A stretch of 64,000 bases of DNA, taken from assembly GCF_004328645.1 (NCBI RefSeq), contig NZ_CP031395.1, forward strand, positions 2,319,501 through 2,383,500. Reading direction: 5' to 3'. Of this stretch, positions 8,352 to 17,169 are shown piece after piece (within the stretch, counting starts at the first letter, position 1; each line of letters begins with the position of its first letter). The notes below the pieces were generated by a model that was given only the letters and a program-made list of their open reading frames with translations, was not told the origin of the DNA and searched no databases. The position numbers and the translations under genes were made by a program. Source of the stretch: Hylemonella gracilis. Its GTDB lineage: Bacteria > Pseudomonadota > Gammaproteobacteria > Burkholderiales > Burkholderiaceae_C.

Positions 8352-9272
8352 ATGACCCCCATACTTTTTGTCGAGCAGATGCTCAACGGCATCGGCTATG
8401 GCCTGATGCTGTTCCTGCTGGCCGCCGGCCTGACACTGGTCTTCGGCATCATGGACGTGATGAACCTGGCCCACGGTTCGCTCTTCATGGGCGGGGCCTA
8501 TGTGGCGGCCCAGGTGCACACCAGCAGCGGTTCCTTCGTGGCCGGCCTGCTGGCTGCGTTGGCCGTGGTGCTGCTGGTCGCCTTGGTGCTGGAAGCCTTG
8601 CTGGTGCGTCACCTCTACGGGCGTGACCATCTGGCCCAGGTGCTGGCCACCTTCGGCATCATCCTGGTGGCCGACGACGCGGTGAAAATGATCTGGGGGC
8701 CTGCACCCTTGATGGCTTCGGCGCCGGCGGCGCTGGCCGAGCCCATCGAAATCCTGCCCGGCCTGCCGTACCCGTCTTACCGCCTGCTCATCCTCGTTGT
8801 GGGCCTGCTGGTGGCGCTGGGCCTGTACCTGCTGGTCAATCACACCCGTGTGGGCATGCTGGTGCGCGCGGGTGCCTCCAACCGCGCGATGGCCGAGTTC
8901 ATGGGGGTGCGTGTGGGGCGTGTGTTCTCCGGCGTCTTTCTGCTGGGCGCGGCGTTGGCCGCGCTGGCTGGTGCGCTGATGGGGCCCATCACGGCGGTGC
9001 AGGTCGGCATGGGCGAGGAGATCCTGATACCCGCCCTGGTGGTGCTGGTCATTGGCGGCATCGGCTCGGTGCGCGGGGCCTTCATCGCGGCCTTGCTGGT
9101 GGGCCTGGTCGACACCTGCGGGCGTGCCTTCGTGCCCATGGCCTTGCGCGCCGTGCTGCCGCCCGCGGCCGTGTCCGACGTCGCACCGCTGATCGCGGGG
9201 CTGGCCATGTATGCCTTGATGGCGACGGTGTTGGCGTTCAAGCCCGCCGGACTCTTTCCGGCGAGAGGCTGA
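8352..9272 (+). CDS. ABC importer inner-membrane permease, LivH type
   Basis: This 306-residue permease has about eight membrane helices and the LivH-family opening LNGIGYGLMLFLLAAGLTLVFG followed by MDVMNLAHGSLFM. It forms one half of the channel with the LivM-type protein. ATG 8352 fits the family start, although no good Shine-Dalgarno sequence precedes it; an in-frame TTG a few codons upstream is an alternative. The weak initiation signal and the two hairpins just upstream suggest that permease expression is kept below that of the binding protein. The next gene begins one base after the stop. Confidence 0.9.
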   Translation: MTPILFVEQMLNGIGYGLMLFLLAAGLTLVFGIMDVMNLAHGSLFMGGAYVAAQVHTSSGSFVAGLLAALAVVLLVALVLEALLVRHLYGRDHLAQVLATFGIILVADDAVKMIWGPAPLMASAPAALAEPIEILPGLPYPSYRLLILVVGLLVALGLYLLVNHTRVGMLVRAGASNRAMAEFMGVRVGRVFSGVFLLGAALAALAGALMGPITAVQVGMGEEILIPALVVLVIGGIGSVRGAFIAALLVGLVDTCGRAFVPMALRAVLPPAAVSDVAPLIAGLAMYALMATVLAFKPAGLFPARG

Positions 9273-9273
9273 A

Positions 9274-10250
9274 ATGAAACTGGCTCGTTGGCTGCCCTGG
9301 GTGGCGCTGTTGTTGCTGGCGGTGTTCCCGCTGGTGGCGCCCTCGCTGGGGCTGGACTTTTACGTGGGCTTTGTGCGGCGCGTGCTGATCTTTGCGCTGG
9401 CTGCCGCGGGCTTGAACTTCATCCTCGGTTTCGGCGGCCTGGCCGCCCTGGGGCACTGCGGATTCCTGGGCGTGGGCGCCTACACGCTGGTCGCGCTGGC
9501 GCATGCCGGTGTGCACAGTGCCTGGCTGCTCTGGCCCGCGGCCCTGCTGGTGGCGGCGCTGGCTGCCGCCCTGATCGGCCTGGTGGCCCTGCGCACGCGT
9601 GGCGTGTATTTCATCATGATCACGCTGGCCTTCGCGCAGATGCTCTATTACATCGCGGTGTCACTGCGCCCTTATGGCGGGGACGACGGCTACAACCTGG
9701 TGACGCCCACGTCCTTCGGCGTGGGTCTGAACACGCTGAACGATGGTGTTTTCTACTGGGTGGTGTTGGCCTTGTTCGCGGGTGCCATGCTGCTGTTCAA
9801 CCGCGCCACGCGTTCACGCTTTGGCCACGCGCTCATGGGCGTGCGTGACAACGAAACGCGCATGCGGGCGCTGGGTTTCCCGGTGCGCCGCATCCAACTC
9901 GCCGCCTTCGCCATCGCGGGGGCGTGGCGGGCCTGGCCGGGGCCATGCTGGTCTCGCACAACAACTTCGCCAGCCCGTCCATGATGCATTGGACGCAATC
10001 GGCCATGCTGCTGGTGATGGTGGTCATCGGTGGCGTGGGACAGCGCTGGGGCGGTCCGGTGGGGGCGACCGTGTGGATCGGACTGGAAGAAATCGTCAAG
10101 GCCTATACCGAATACTGGCATTTGCCGCTGGGCGTGCTGCTCGTCACCATCGTCTTCCTCGCGCCGCGCGGCATCGCAGGCTTGCTGCAAGGCCGTGCGC
10201 TGACGACACGCGCCGCGACCAGCGCGGCGGCCCAGGAGGGCGCGGCATGA
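9274..10250 (+). CDS. ABC importer inner-membrane permease, LivM type, frame broken by a 1-nt deletion
   Basis: The first frame (from ATG 9274, after a GAGAGG) carries a normal LivM-type sequence with about eight membrane helices and the family segment AAAGLNFILGFGGLAALGHCGF, up to AAFAIAG. It then turns to unrelated residues. The following frame continues the protein as GLAGAMLVSHNNFASPSMMHW... to the stop at 10250. Adding one G to the G5 run at 9918-9922 gives AIAGGVAGLAGAM and a protein of about 325 residues, the usual size. The stop overlaps the next start (ATGA), typical of an intact translationally coupled operon. I regard the break as a likely sequence error. Confidence 0.87.
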
Positions 10251-11047
10251 GCGTTTTAACAGCCGCAGCGGCCCTGTTCCAGGTTCAGGGCCTGGTCAAG
10301 AACTTCGGTGCGCTGCGGGCCACGGACGATGTCTCCCTGGCCGTCAACGCAGGCGAGATCCACGCGCTGATCGGACCGAATGGCGCGGGCAAGTCCACGC
10401 TGGTCAATCTGATTTCCGGTCTGCATGCGCCGGACGCGGGCCGCATCACGCTCGACGGTGCGGACCTCACGCCCCTGCCCATGCATGCGCGCGTCAGTGC
10501 CGGCCTCTCGCGCTGCTTCCAGATCACCAGCATCTTTCCCAAGGCCACTGTGCTGGACAACCTGCTGCTGGCCGTGCAGTCTTCCGGCGGGCGCCATCCG
10601 GGCGGTGGCCGAGGTCTGTTGCGTGTGCTGCAGACTTTTCTCGGCGATCGCGCGCGGGACGAGGCCCTGCGTGCGCAGGCCGTGTCACTGGCCGAGCGCG
10701 TGGGCCTGGGCGGCGCGCTGGACCGCGCGGCCGGCGCCTTGCCGCATGGCGCGCAGCGCCAGCTCGATGTGGCCCTGGCCCTGGCGGCGCGGCCGAAGCT
10801 GCTGCTGCTCGACGAACCCATGGCGGGCATGGGGCCGGAGGACAGCGAGCGCATGACGGCGCTGATCCAGACACTGAAAGTAGACATGGCCATCCTGCTG
10901 ATCGAACACGACATGAAGGCTGTGTTCGCGCTGGCCGACCGCATCTCGGTGCTGGTCTACGGCAAGGTGCTGACCTCGGGCAGCGTGGACGACATCCGCG
11001 GCAACCCGCAGGTGCAGGCGGTTTACCTGGGCACGGAGGAAGTTTGA
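10247..11047 (+). CDS. ABC importer ATP-binding protein, LivG type
   Basis: This 266-residue ATPase energises the importer. Walker A is GPNGAGKST (residues about 43-51), the signature region is the LivG-style LPHGAQRQLDVALAL instead of LSGGQ, Walker B is LLLLDEPMAGM, and the switch His is in LLIEHDMKAV. The first ten residues are Ala-rich. The start ATG overlaps the preceding permease stop (ATGA), and its own stop overlaps the next start by one base, so the five importer genes form one transcription unit. Confidence 0.93.
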   Translation: MSVLTAAAALFQVQGLVKNFGALRATDDVSLAVNAGEIHALIGPNGAGKSTLVNLISGLHAPDAGRITLDGADLTPLPMHARVSAGLSRCFQITSIFPKATVLDNLLLAVQSSGGRHPGGGRGLLRVLQTFLGDRARDEALRAQAVSLAERVGLGGALDRAAGALPHGAQRQLDVALALAARPKLLLLDEPMAGMGPEDSERMTALIQTLKVDMAILLIEHDMKAVFALADRISVLVYGKVLTSGSVDDIRGNPQVQAVYLGTEEV

Positions 11048-11817
11048 TGAGTGTGGCCTTGCCTTTGCTGCACGCCGAGCACATCGAGGCGGGTTATGGT
11101 GCGGATGGGGGAACGGGTGAAGGCGCCAGCCAGGTGCTCTTCGGCATCAACCTGAGCATCCAGGCCGGTGAAGTCGTGACCCTGCTCGGCCGCAATGGCA
11201 TGGGCAAGAGCACGACCATCAAGACCCTGATCGGCGCGTTGCCCCTGCGCCGGGGCCGCATCCGTTTCGGCGAAACGACGGTCGCGGCCGCGCAGGCTGG
11301 CGGCCCGCGCCAGGCCCTGCGACCCGACGCCATCGCCCGCCTGGGCGTGGCCATCGTGCCCGAAGGGCGGCAGTGCTTCCCCAACCTCACGGTGGAAGAA
11401 CACCTGCTCGCCTTCGCCGATACCCGCAACGAGCAACGGGAAGCCTGGGACCTGGGCAAGCTCTACGCCCTGTTCCCGCGTCTGCGGGAACGCCGGCAGA
11501 ACATGGGCAATCAACTCTCGGGTGGCGAGCAGCAGATGCTGGCCATCGCCCGCGCACTCTCCACCAACCCGCGCCTGCTCATCCTCGATGAAGCCACCGA
11601 AGGCCTGGCCCCCGTGATCCGCGAGGAAATCTGGAAGTGCCTGCGCCAGCTCAAAGACCTGGGCCAGACCATCCTGGTCGTGGACAAATACATCGAGCGC
11701 TTGCTCGACCTCGCTGATCGGCACCTGGTGCTGGAGCGGGGGCGGGTGGTGTGGCAGGGGGATTCGGCGGCGCTGCGGGCGGATCGGGGCGTGTGGCAGC
11801 AGTATCTGGGGGTTTAG
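11047..11817 (+). CDS. ABC importer ATP-binding protein, LivF type
   Basis: This is the second ATPase of the importer, 256 residues. Walker A is LGRNGMGKST, the signature is QLSGGEQQMLAIARAL, and Walker B is LLILDEATEGLAP, all of LivF type. Residues 14-26 (ADGGTGEGASQVL) form a small insertion before Walker A. The ATG overlaps the LivG-type stop (TGATG); the TTG one codon earlier is less likely. It is the last gene of the importer unit. After it the base composition drops and an unrelated gene begins. Confidence 0.93.
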   Translation: MSVALPLLHAEHIEAGYGADGGTGEGASQVLFGINLSIQAGEVVTLLGRNGMGKSTTIKTLIGALPLRRGRIRFGETTVAAAQAGGPRQALRPDAIARLGVAIVPEGRQCFPNLTVEEHLLAFADTRNEQREAWDLGKLYALFPRLRERRQNMGNQLSGGEQQMLAIARALSTNPRLLILDEATEGLAPVIREEIWKCLRQLKDLGQTILVVDKYIERLLDLADRHLVLERGRVVWQGDSAALRADRGVWQQYLGV

Positions 11818-11872
11818 AGAGAACCGGATTTGTGCGACGGCTTGCTTTTTCTGTTTGAGCCGAAGAAATGCA

Positions 11873-12487
11873 ATGTCTAATGTGGAGTCCAGCACTGCAA
11901 CCGCGATACCTCGCAACATGGGAAATTTTCTTAACAAACAGTGTCGGCACTGTGGCAACTTGGCCCCTTCCTATGCCGTTGCCTGTCCCACCTGCGGACG
12001 GCAGCTTCCTGATAACGCAAAAGAAACTCCTGGGGAGGAGGAGTCACCGACCGCACTGGGAACAGGGGCCATACCAGGAGCTCAACCATCGTGGCAGCCG
12101 ACGCACCATGGTTTGGGAACGCTGAACTGGATTTGCGTTGTGCTGCTCGTTCCGGGCGCCGTGTTCATATTGCGGACGCTCTCGCATGTTGATACGGCTG
12201 CGTTACTGGTGGTGGGATTCCTGATATGCACATTCTTGCTGACAGCCATCTTTCTCTCGCGAGGCGTCAAATTCTTTGCGCGTCTTCCGATTTGGTCGTA
12301 TCAAAACGCTTTGCGCAGAGTGGCTCTGATCTGCAACTTTATTTGGGCTCTTACGGGTGTAGGGACGCTTGCTGCAAGTATCGCTACCAGGCAGTCTGTT
12401 GTCGCGCTGCTTGGCACGATTATGTTTGACATGCTGCTCATCGTGAATGTCATCAGGCTTTGGGGTAAAGCTCAGAGCGTGGAATGA
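11873..12487 (+). CDS. zinc-ribbon membrane protein of unknown function, low GC
   Basis: This 204-residue protein has an N-terminal zinc ribbon (QCRHCGNLAPSYAVACPTCGR, two C-x2-C knuckles, residues about 24-44), a polar linker rich in Glu, Pro and Ser, then four predicted membrane helices. The ribbon probably faces the cytosol. I do not recognise a family with known function. Codon use is AT-rich compared with both neighbours (for example repeated GAT, AAA, TTT, GCA codons), which suggests later acquisition. ATG 11873 is chosen over an in-frame TTG six codons upstream. It stands alone, convergent with the GNAT gene. Confidence 0.7.
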   Translation: MSNVESSTATAIPRNMGNFLNKQCRHCGNLAPSYAVACPTCGRQLPDNAKETPGEEESPTALGTGAIPGAQPSWQPTHHGLGTLNWICVVLLVPGAVFILRTLSHVDTAALLVVGFLICTFLLTAIFLSRGVKFFARLPIWSYQNALRRVALICNFIWALTGVGTLAASIATRQSVVALLGTIMFDMLLIVNVIRLWGKAQSVE

Positions 12488-12568
12488 ATCGCTGGGTTCG
12501 TCCCCCTGTTTAGGCGCAGGTGCAGAGCTTGCCAGTTCGACGATGCTCCTCGCTATGAAGGCTGGCTT

Positions 12569-13093
12569 TTAGATCCACTTCTGCATGAACAGTGCCTGCC
12601 CCGCCGCCGGGTCCAGCTGGTATTGGGCGAAGCCGAAGCGCTGGTAGCTGGCCTGGGCCACCGCGTTGCCCGAGAGCACTTCCAGCGTGAGCTTGCAGCA
12701 ACCCAGGTGCCGCGCGTGCTGCTCGACGGCGGCAAGCAGGGCCTGGCCGACACCCCGGCCGCGATGCGTGGGGTGCACAGCCATGTCGTGGATATTGAGC
12801 AGGGGGCGTGACTTGAAGGTCGAAAAGCCCAGGAAGCAGTTCGCCAGGCCCACGGCTTTCTCCTCACCCTGATCGGCCCCGGACCCTGCCCAGGCGATGA
12901 CGCTGTACGCGCCCGGCTGCGCGGCCAGGTCACCGGGCAAGCGGCGTTTCACGTCCTCGGGCAAGGGCTCGCCGCCGCCCATGGGGTCGCGCGCGTACAT
13001 GTCCAGCAGCGTGACCAGCGCACTGGCATCACGCGGGTCGCGGTAGTTGACGGGACGAACCTGGAGGGATGAGGGATCAAGGCTGGTGGTCAT
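12569..13093 (-). CDS. GNAT-family N-acetyltransferase
   Basis: This 174-residue cytosolic acetyltransferase has the acetyl-CoA binding motif A in HDMAVHPTHRGRGVGQALLAAVE (residues about 103-125; R/Q-x-x-G-x-G/A as RGRGVG) and the closing beta-strand pattern LEVLSGNAVAQASYQRFGF. The acceptor substrate cannot be read. It lies 13 bases after the MFS exporter gene in the same direction, the normal order being exporter? no: transcription runs from the exporter at 14660 towards this upstream start at 13093, so the two may be one operon, which could hint at a joint detoxification role. Confidence 0.85.
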   Translation of the reverse strand: MTTSLDPSSLQVRPVNYRDPRDASALVTLLDMYARDPMGGGEPLPEDVKRRLPGDLAAQPGAYSVIAWAGSGADQGEEKAVGLANCFLGFSTFKSRPLLNIHDMAVHPTHRGRGVGQALLAAVEQHARHLGCCKLTLEVLSGNAVAQASYQRFGFAQYQLDPAAGQALFMQKWI

Positions 13094-13106
13094 GGAGCTG
13101 CTTGTC

Positions 13107-14660
13107 TCATGGTTGGGCGTGTGCGCTTCTCGGCGGCTGGCGCAGCAGGCTGGCGGTGCCCGAGGCCAGGGCGAACACGGCGCCGATGGCCAGGGCCAGT
13201 GTGGGGCCGAAGGCCGTGTCTGCTGCGTCCGCGCCGCCGATCACGGTCAGGGGGTAGAAACTGAACACGGTGGCCAGCACCACGGCGCCCAGGGTCTGGC
13301 CCGTCAGGCGCGCGGTGCCCAGCATGCCGCCCGCCGCACCCGCGCGTTGGGCGGGTGGGGTGGTCAGGATGATGTGGTTGTTCGGCGACTGGAAGATGCC
13401 GAAGCCCGCACCGCACAGCAGCAAGCAGGCCACCACCCAGACGTCGCTGGCCTGCGGTGGCAGCAGGGCGAGCAGGACCAGGCCCGTGGCCAGCAGGGCC
13501 ATGCCCGCCGCACCCAGCCAGGCGCCGGGCACCTTGCCGATCACGCGGCCGACCAGGGGCGCGGCCACCACGATGGCCAGCGGCCAGGCCGTGAGCAGGG
13601 CGCCGGCCTGAAGAGGGGTGCGGCCCTGCACTTCCAGCAGCAGGAAGGGCAGGCCGGCGAAGGCGATCATCTGCGCGCAGAAGGCACCGACCGAGGCGCA
13701 CATGGACAGGGCGAACACCGGCATGCGCAGCAGGTCCAGCGGCAGCAGCGGGCGCGTCATGCGCCGCTGGCGCGCCACGTACCAGACGCCCAGCAGCAGG
13801 CCGGCCAGCAACTGCAGCGTGGGCAGCAGCAGGTCAGGCGCGCCGAAGCCCGCAACACCCGAACCCCCCGCGTGGGCCGTGCCCGGCGCGGCGTCCAGGT
13901 GGGTGCCCAGCCCGTCCGCGCCCAGGAAAACCAAGGAAAAGACCAGTACGTTCAGCGCCGCGTCCAGCAGCGTCCATTCCGTGCGGTGCGTTGCCTTGGG
14001 GCTGTGTGGCAGCGAACGCAGCCCCAGCCACAGCGTGAGGATGCCCAAGGGGATGTTGACCAGGAACAGCCAGGGCCAAGTTGCGATGGAGAGGATGGCC
14101 GCGGCCACCGTCGGCCCCGCCACGGTGGAGGCGGCCACGACCATCGAATTGATGGCCAGGCCTCGGCCCAGCAGGCGGCGCGGGTAGATCTGCCGCACCA
14201 GCGCGGCGTTCACGCTCATGATGCCGGCGGCGCCCACGCCTTGAAGTGCGCGGGCGGCCGCGAGTTGGGGCAGGGTCTGTGCGAGACCGCAGGCCAGGGA
14301 TGCCAGGGTGAAGACGGCCATGCCCACCAGGTAGACGCGGCGGTGGCCCAGGCGGTCGCCCAGATTGGCCAGGGGCAGCAGCAGGCCCAGGGTGGTGAGC
14401 TGGTAGGCGTTGAGGATCCAGATGGAGCCGGCCGCGCTGGCGTTGAGGTCGCGCATGATGGGCGGCAGCGCCAGATTGACGACGGAGGCGTCCAGCACCG
14501 AAACGACCAGCCCCAGGATGATCACGGCCAGGGCCTGCAGGCGTTGCTTGAAGGGTAGCCCGTCGGGAAGACCGCCGCCGGCCGGGTTGCCCGCCGGGGG
14601 CGTCTGTTGCGCTTGGTCACCGATGTGTGCATCGGCTTGACCGGGGGAAGGAGCCGTCAT
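13107..14660 (-). CDS. DHA2-type MFS drug exporter (EmrB/QacA family)
   Basis: This 517-residue inner-membrane transporter has about 14 hydrophobic helices. The motifs fit DHA2: SVLDASVVNLALPPIMRDL in the first helix (with the LDxTVVNVALP-like motif D1) and motif A as NLGDRLGHRRVYL after helix 2. It probably exports hydrophobic toxic compounds with proton antiport. The start at 14660 is set by the family N-terminus; a polar Pro/Gly-rich leader of about 30 residues precedes the first helix. It is divergent from the DsbA-like gene across 72 bases and is followed after 13 bases by a GNAT gene. Substrate unknown. Confidence 0.9.
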   Translation of the reverse strand: MTAPSPGQADAHIGDQAQQTPPAGNPAGGGLPDGLPFKQRLQALAVIILGLVVSVLDASVVNLALPPIMRDLNASAAGSIWILNAYQLTTLGLLLPLANLGDRLGHRRVYLVGMAVFTLASLACGLAQTLPQLAAARALQGVGAAGIMSVNAALVRQIYPRRLLGRGLAINSMVVAASTVAGPTVAAAILSIATWPWLFLVNIPLGILTLWLGLRSLPHSPKATHRTEWTLLDAALNVLVFSLVFLGADGLGTHLDAAPGTAHAGGSGVAGFGAPDLLLPTLQLLAGLLLGVWYVARQRRMTRPLLPLDLLRMPVFALSMCASVGAFCAQMIAFAGLPFLLLEVQGRTPLQAGALLTAWPLAIVVAAPLVGRVIGKVPGAWLGAAGMALLATGLVLLALLPPQASDVWVVACLLLCGAGFGIFQSPNNHIILTTPPAQRAGAAGGMLGTARLTGQTLGAVVLATVFSFYPLTVIGGADAADTAFGPTLALAIGAVFALASGTASLLRQPPRSAHAQP

Positions 14661-14732
14661 GGCTATGATTATCCCGTTCCGGGGCAACCGCCGTCCGGGT
14701 TTGCCGCCATGTCCCGCGGCTGGAGTTAGGTA

Positions 14733-15419
14733 ATGAGCAGCACCTTGCAAATCGATTTTGTGTCCGACGTGGCCTGTCCCTGGTGCGCCATCGGGCTGGG
14801 CGGGCTGGAACAGGCGTTGGACAAGCTGGTGGGCCAGGTCGACGCCCAGGTCACCTTCCAGCCGTTCGAGCTGAACCCGTCCATGGGGCCCGAAGGCCAG
14901 GACGTGAGCGAGCACCTGACGCAGAAATACGGCTCCACGCCCGAGCAACAGGCCGAGATCCGGGAGCGCATCCGCGAACGGGGCGCGGTGGTCGGTTTCG
15001 CCTTCAATCCTGAGGGCCGAGGGCGCATCTGGAACACCTTTGACGCTCACCGCCTGCTGGCCTGGGCCGCGGACACCGAGGCAGGCAATGGCCCGGACAA
15101 GCAGTGGGCGCTCAAGAAGGCATTGCTCGCGGCCTACCACGGCCGTGCCGAGAATGTTTCCGACGCCGGCGTGCTGGTTCAGGCCGCGCTGGCGGCCGGG
15201 CTGGATGCCACGCGCGCACACGCCATCCTTGCCGGTGACGACTACGCGCTGGCCGTGCGCGAAAGCGAACGTGAATGGCAGCAGGCCGGTATCAGTGCCG
15301 TGCCCGCCGTGGTGGTCAACCGCCGTTACCTCATCTCCGGAGGACAGCCGGCGGCCATGTACGAAGAGGCCCTGCAACGCATCGCGGCCGAAGCGACGGC
15401 CGAGGCGCCATCGGCCTGA
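14733..15419 (+). CDS. DsbA-family oxidoreductase (FrnE-like)
   Basis: This 228-residue protein has a thioredoxin-like fold with an inserted helical domain. The active site is C15-P-W-C18 in DVACPWCAIGLGGLEQAL, and the closing cis-Pro loop is AVPAVVVNRRYLISGGQ. There is no signal peptide, so it acts in the cytosol, unlike true DsbA. FrnE-like members are thiol oxidoreductases or isomerases, some linked to oxidative stress. It is probably monocistronic; the next gene starts 70 bases downstream. Confidence 0.9.
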   Translation: MSSTLQIDFVSDVACPWCAIGLGGLEQALDKLVGQVDAQVTFQPFELNPSMGPEGQDVSEHLTQKYGSTPEQQAEIRERIRERGAVVGFAFNPEGRGRIWNTFDAHRLLAWAADTEAGNGPDKQWALKKALLAAYHGRAENVSDAGVLVQAALAAGLDATRAHAILAGDDYALAVRESEREWQQAGISAVPAVVVNRRYLISGGQPAAMYEEALQRIAAEATAEAPSA

Positions 15420-15489
15420 ATGCCTCCAGCCACCCCCTCCGCACCACCCACCAACCAGCCGATCCACAAAAAGACGATAACGAGGTTCT

Positions 15490-16041
15490 ATGGTTTCCTT
15501 CCTGGTTCGTTACATCCTGATTGCCGTGGCCTGCGTGTTCATGCTTCTGGGCATGCAGCTTCCCAATCTGGCCGACCAATACACCAAGCGTGTCGACGCC
15601 AGCTTGCGTGAGGTCACGCTGAATTTCGAGCCCTTCCAGCGCATCGCCAACCAGCACACGGGCGGCAACATCGAGGCCTTGATCAAGCTGCACCGTGACA
15701 GCGCGATCGCGCCCTTCCAGGCCGAGGGCGAGGCCATCGATCGCATGAACAAGCGCCGCCTGCGCCTGCAGGCCCAGCACAAGGCCATGCAAGGGCCGCT
15801 GCATCAGCGCCTGTGGCATCTGGCCATGTTCGCCGACCCCAATCTGCGCGAGCAGACCCTGTTGCAGTACACGCCCAGCGCGCCGCTGACACAGGAAGCC
15901 CTGATGGCCGGTGGGGTGACGGCCCTGACTGCGCTGCTGGTACTGGAGTTCGCCATGGCCCTGGGCCGTTGGATCGCCGATCTGGTGGCCAGCCAGGTGC
16001 GGCAGCTTTTCCAACGCAAGCCGGCACGCGCGGCTGAGTGA
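15490..16041 (+). CDS. DUF2937 family membrane protein
   Basis: This 183-residue protein has an N-terminal membrane helix (residues 5-22), a polar amphipathic middle part that includes FEPFQRIANQHTGGNIEALIKLH, and a second helix at about 137-160. Length and layout match the DUF2937 family, whose function is not established. It follows the DsbA-like gene and is convergent with the transglutaminase gene, 35 bases away. Confidence 0.8.
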   Translation: MVSFLVRYILIAVACVFMLLGMQLPNLADQYTKRVDASLREVTLNFEPFQRIANQHTGGNIEALIKLHRDSAIAPFQAEGEAIDRMNKRRLRLQAQHKAMQGPLHQRLWHLAMFADPNLREQTLLQYTPSAPLTQEALMAGGVTALTALLVLEFAMALGRWIADLVASQVRQLFQRKPARAAE

Positions 16042-16076
16042 GTGCGCGTGCCCCGGGACTCTGATTGCCCAGGGGC

Positions 16077-17092
16077 TCAGAGCGCCGTGGCCGCAGGTTC
16101 CTGCGCGGCGATTTCCTCTTGCGGCGCGACCGTCACGGCCACATGCAGGCCGTGGGTGCCGCCGCCATGGATGACACCGCGCAGCGGCGGCACGTCGGCG
16201 TAGTCCCGGCCCATGGCCAGCGTCACGTAATCCCCCCCGGGCGTGCCCCAGCCGTCGCGGGCATTGGTCGGGTCCAGGTCGTACCACCCGCCGGTGGCCG
16301 TGTCCTTGGGTGTGCCATCGCCATCATTTGGGGCCTTGCTGTCCTGGCGCAGGTCGGGCAACCACAGTGACACCCAGGCGTGGGAGGCATCGCTGCCGAT
16401 CAGGCGTGGTTGGCCGGGAGGGGGTGTCGTCAACAGGTAGCCGCTGATATAACGCGCGGCCAGGCCCATGCTGCGCAGGCAAGCCAGCATGATGTGGGCG
16501 AAATCCTGGCAGACACCCTGGCGCAGTTCCAGGGCCTCCAAGGCCGAGGTATGAACTTCGGTGCTCTGGGTCTCATAACGGAAATCCGCGTGGATGCGCG
16601 CCATCAGCTCGCGCGCGGCCTGCAGGGCGGACCTGCCCGCTGCGAAGCTGGGCCGGGCGTAGGCGGCGAAAGCCTCATGGCGTGGTGCGCGGGGGAGGAA
16701 AAGCTGAATTCAGCGGCCGGCTGCCAGGCCGCGCGGGCTTGATAGCGGTACTGCGTGCGCAGTTCCTCCCAATTGATCGTGCTGACGGTGCGCGAAGCGG
16801 GGAGCGGCGCACGCGTGCTCAAGACGCTGCGTGCGGTCACGCGCAACAGGGTGTGCGGGCGGTCCAGGGCGAAGAAGGCGCGGTGGTTGCCGTACACGTC
16901 GACGGACCAGGCGTCCGGGCCGGTCGGCGCGGTACGCGGGGCTTCCTCGCTCAGGCCGGTCTCGACCTCCAACTGGTGCGCCTGCACGGTCTGCCAGGGC
17001 GTCTGCGGGGGGCGCAGGTAGGCGATGTGCTGGGCCAGCTCGACCATGCTGGCGTAGTCGTAGCGGGTCTCGTGGGTGATGTGCAGGTCCAT
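16077..17092 (-). CDS. bacterial transglutaminase-like protein, frame broken by a 1-nt deletion
   Basis: The N-terminal frame from ATG 17092 (MDLHITHETRYDYASMVELA) carries the Bact_transglu_N beta domain up to EFSFSSPAHH. The C-terminal frame carries the transglutaminase core with the catalytic Cys in RQGVCQDFAH, the His in SHAWVSLWLP and the Asp in YDLDPTNA. Adding one base at 16679-16680 (GG to GGG on the plus strand) joins them as HHAHEAFAAYARPSF and gives about 338 residues, normal for this family. These proteins usually travel with the ATP-grasp/alpha-E protein, as here (77 bases downstream of it in the same direction). The joint function is unknown; peptide modification is suspected. 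The break is likely a sequence error. Confidence 0.85.
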
Positions 17093-17169
17093 GCCGGTCT
17101 GGGGTCCGAGGTGCGCGCGCGGTTCAGTGCGTTTTGTGCCGGGGCTGTTTCGGGTATGGGAGCGCAGGT

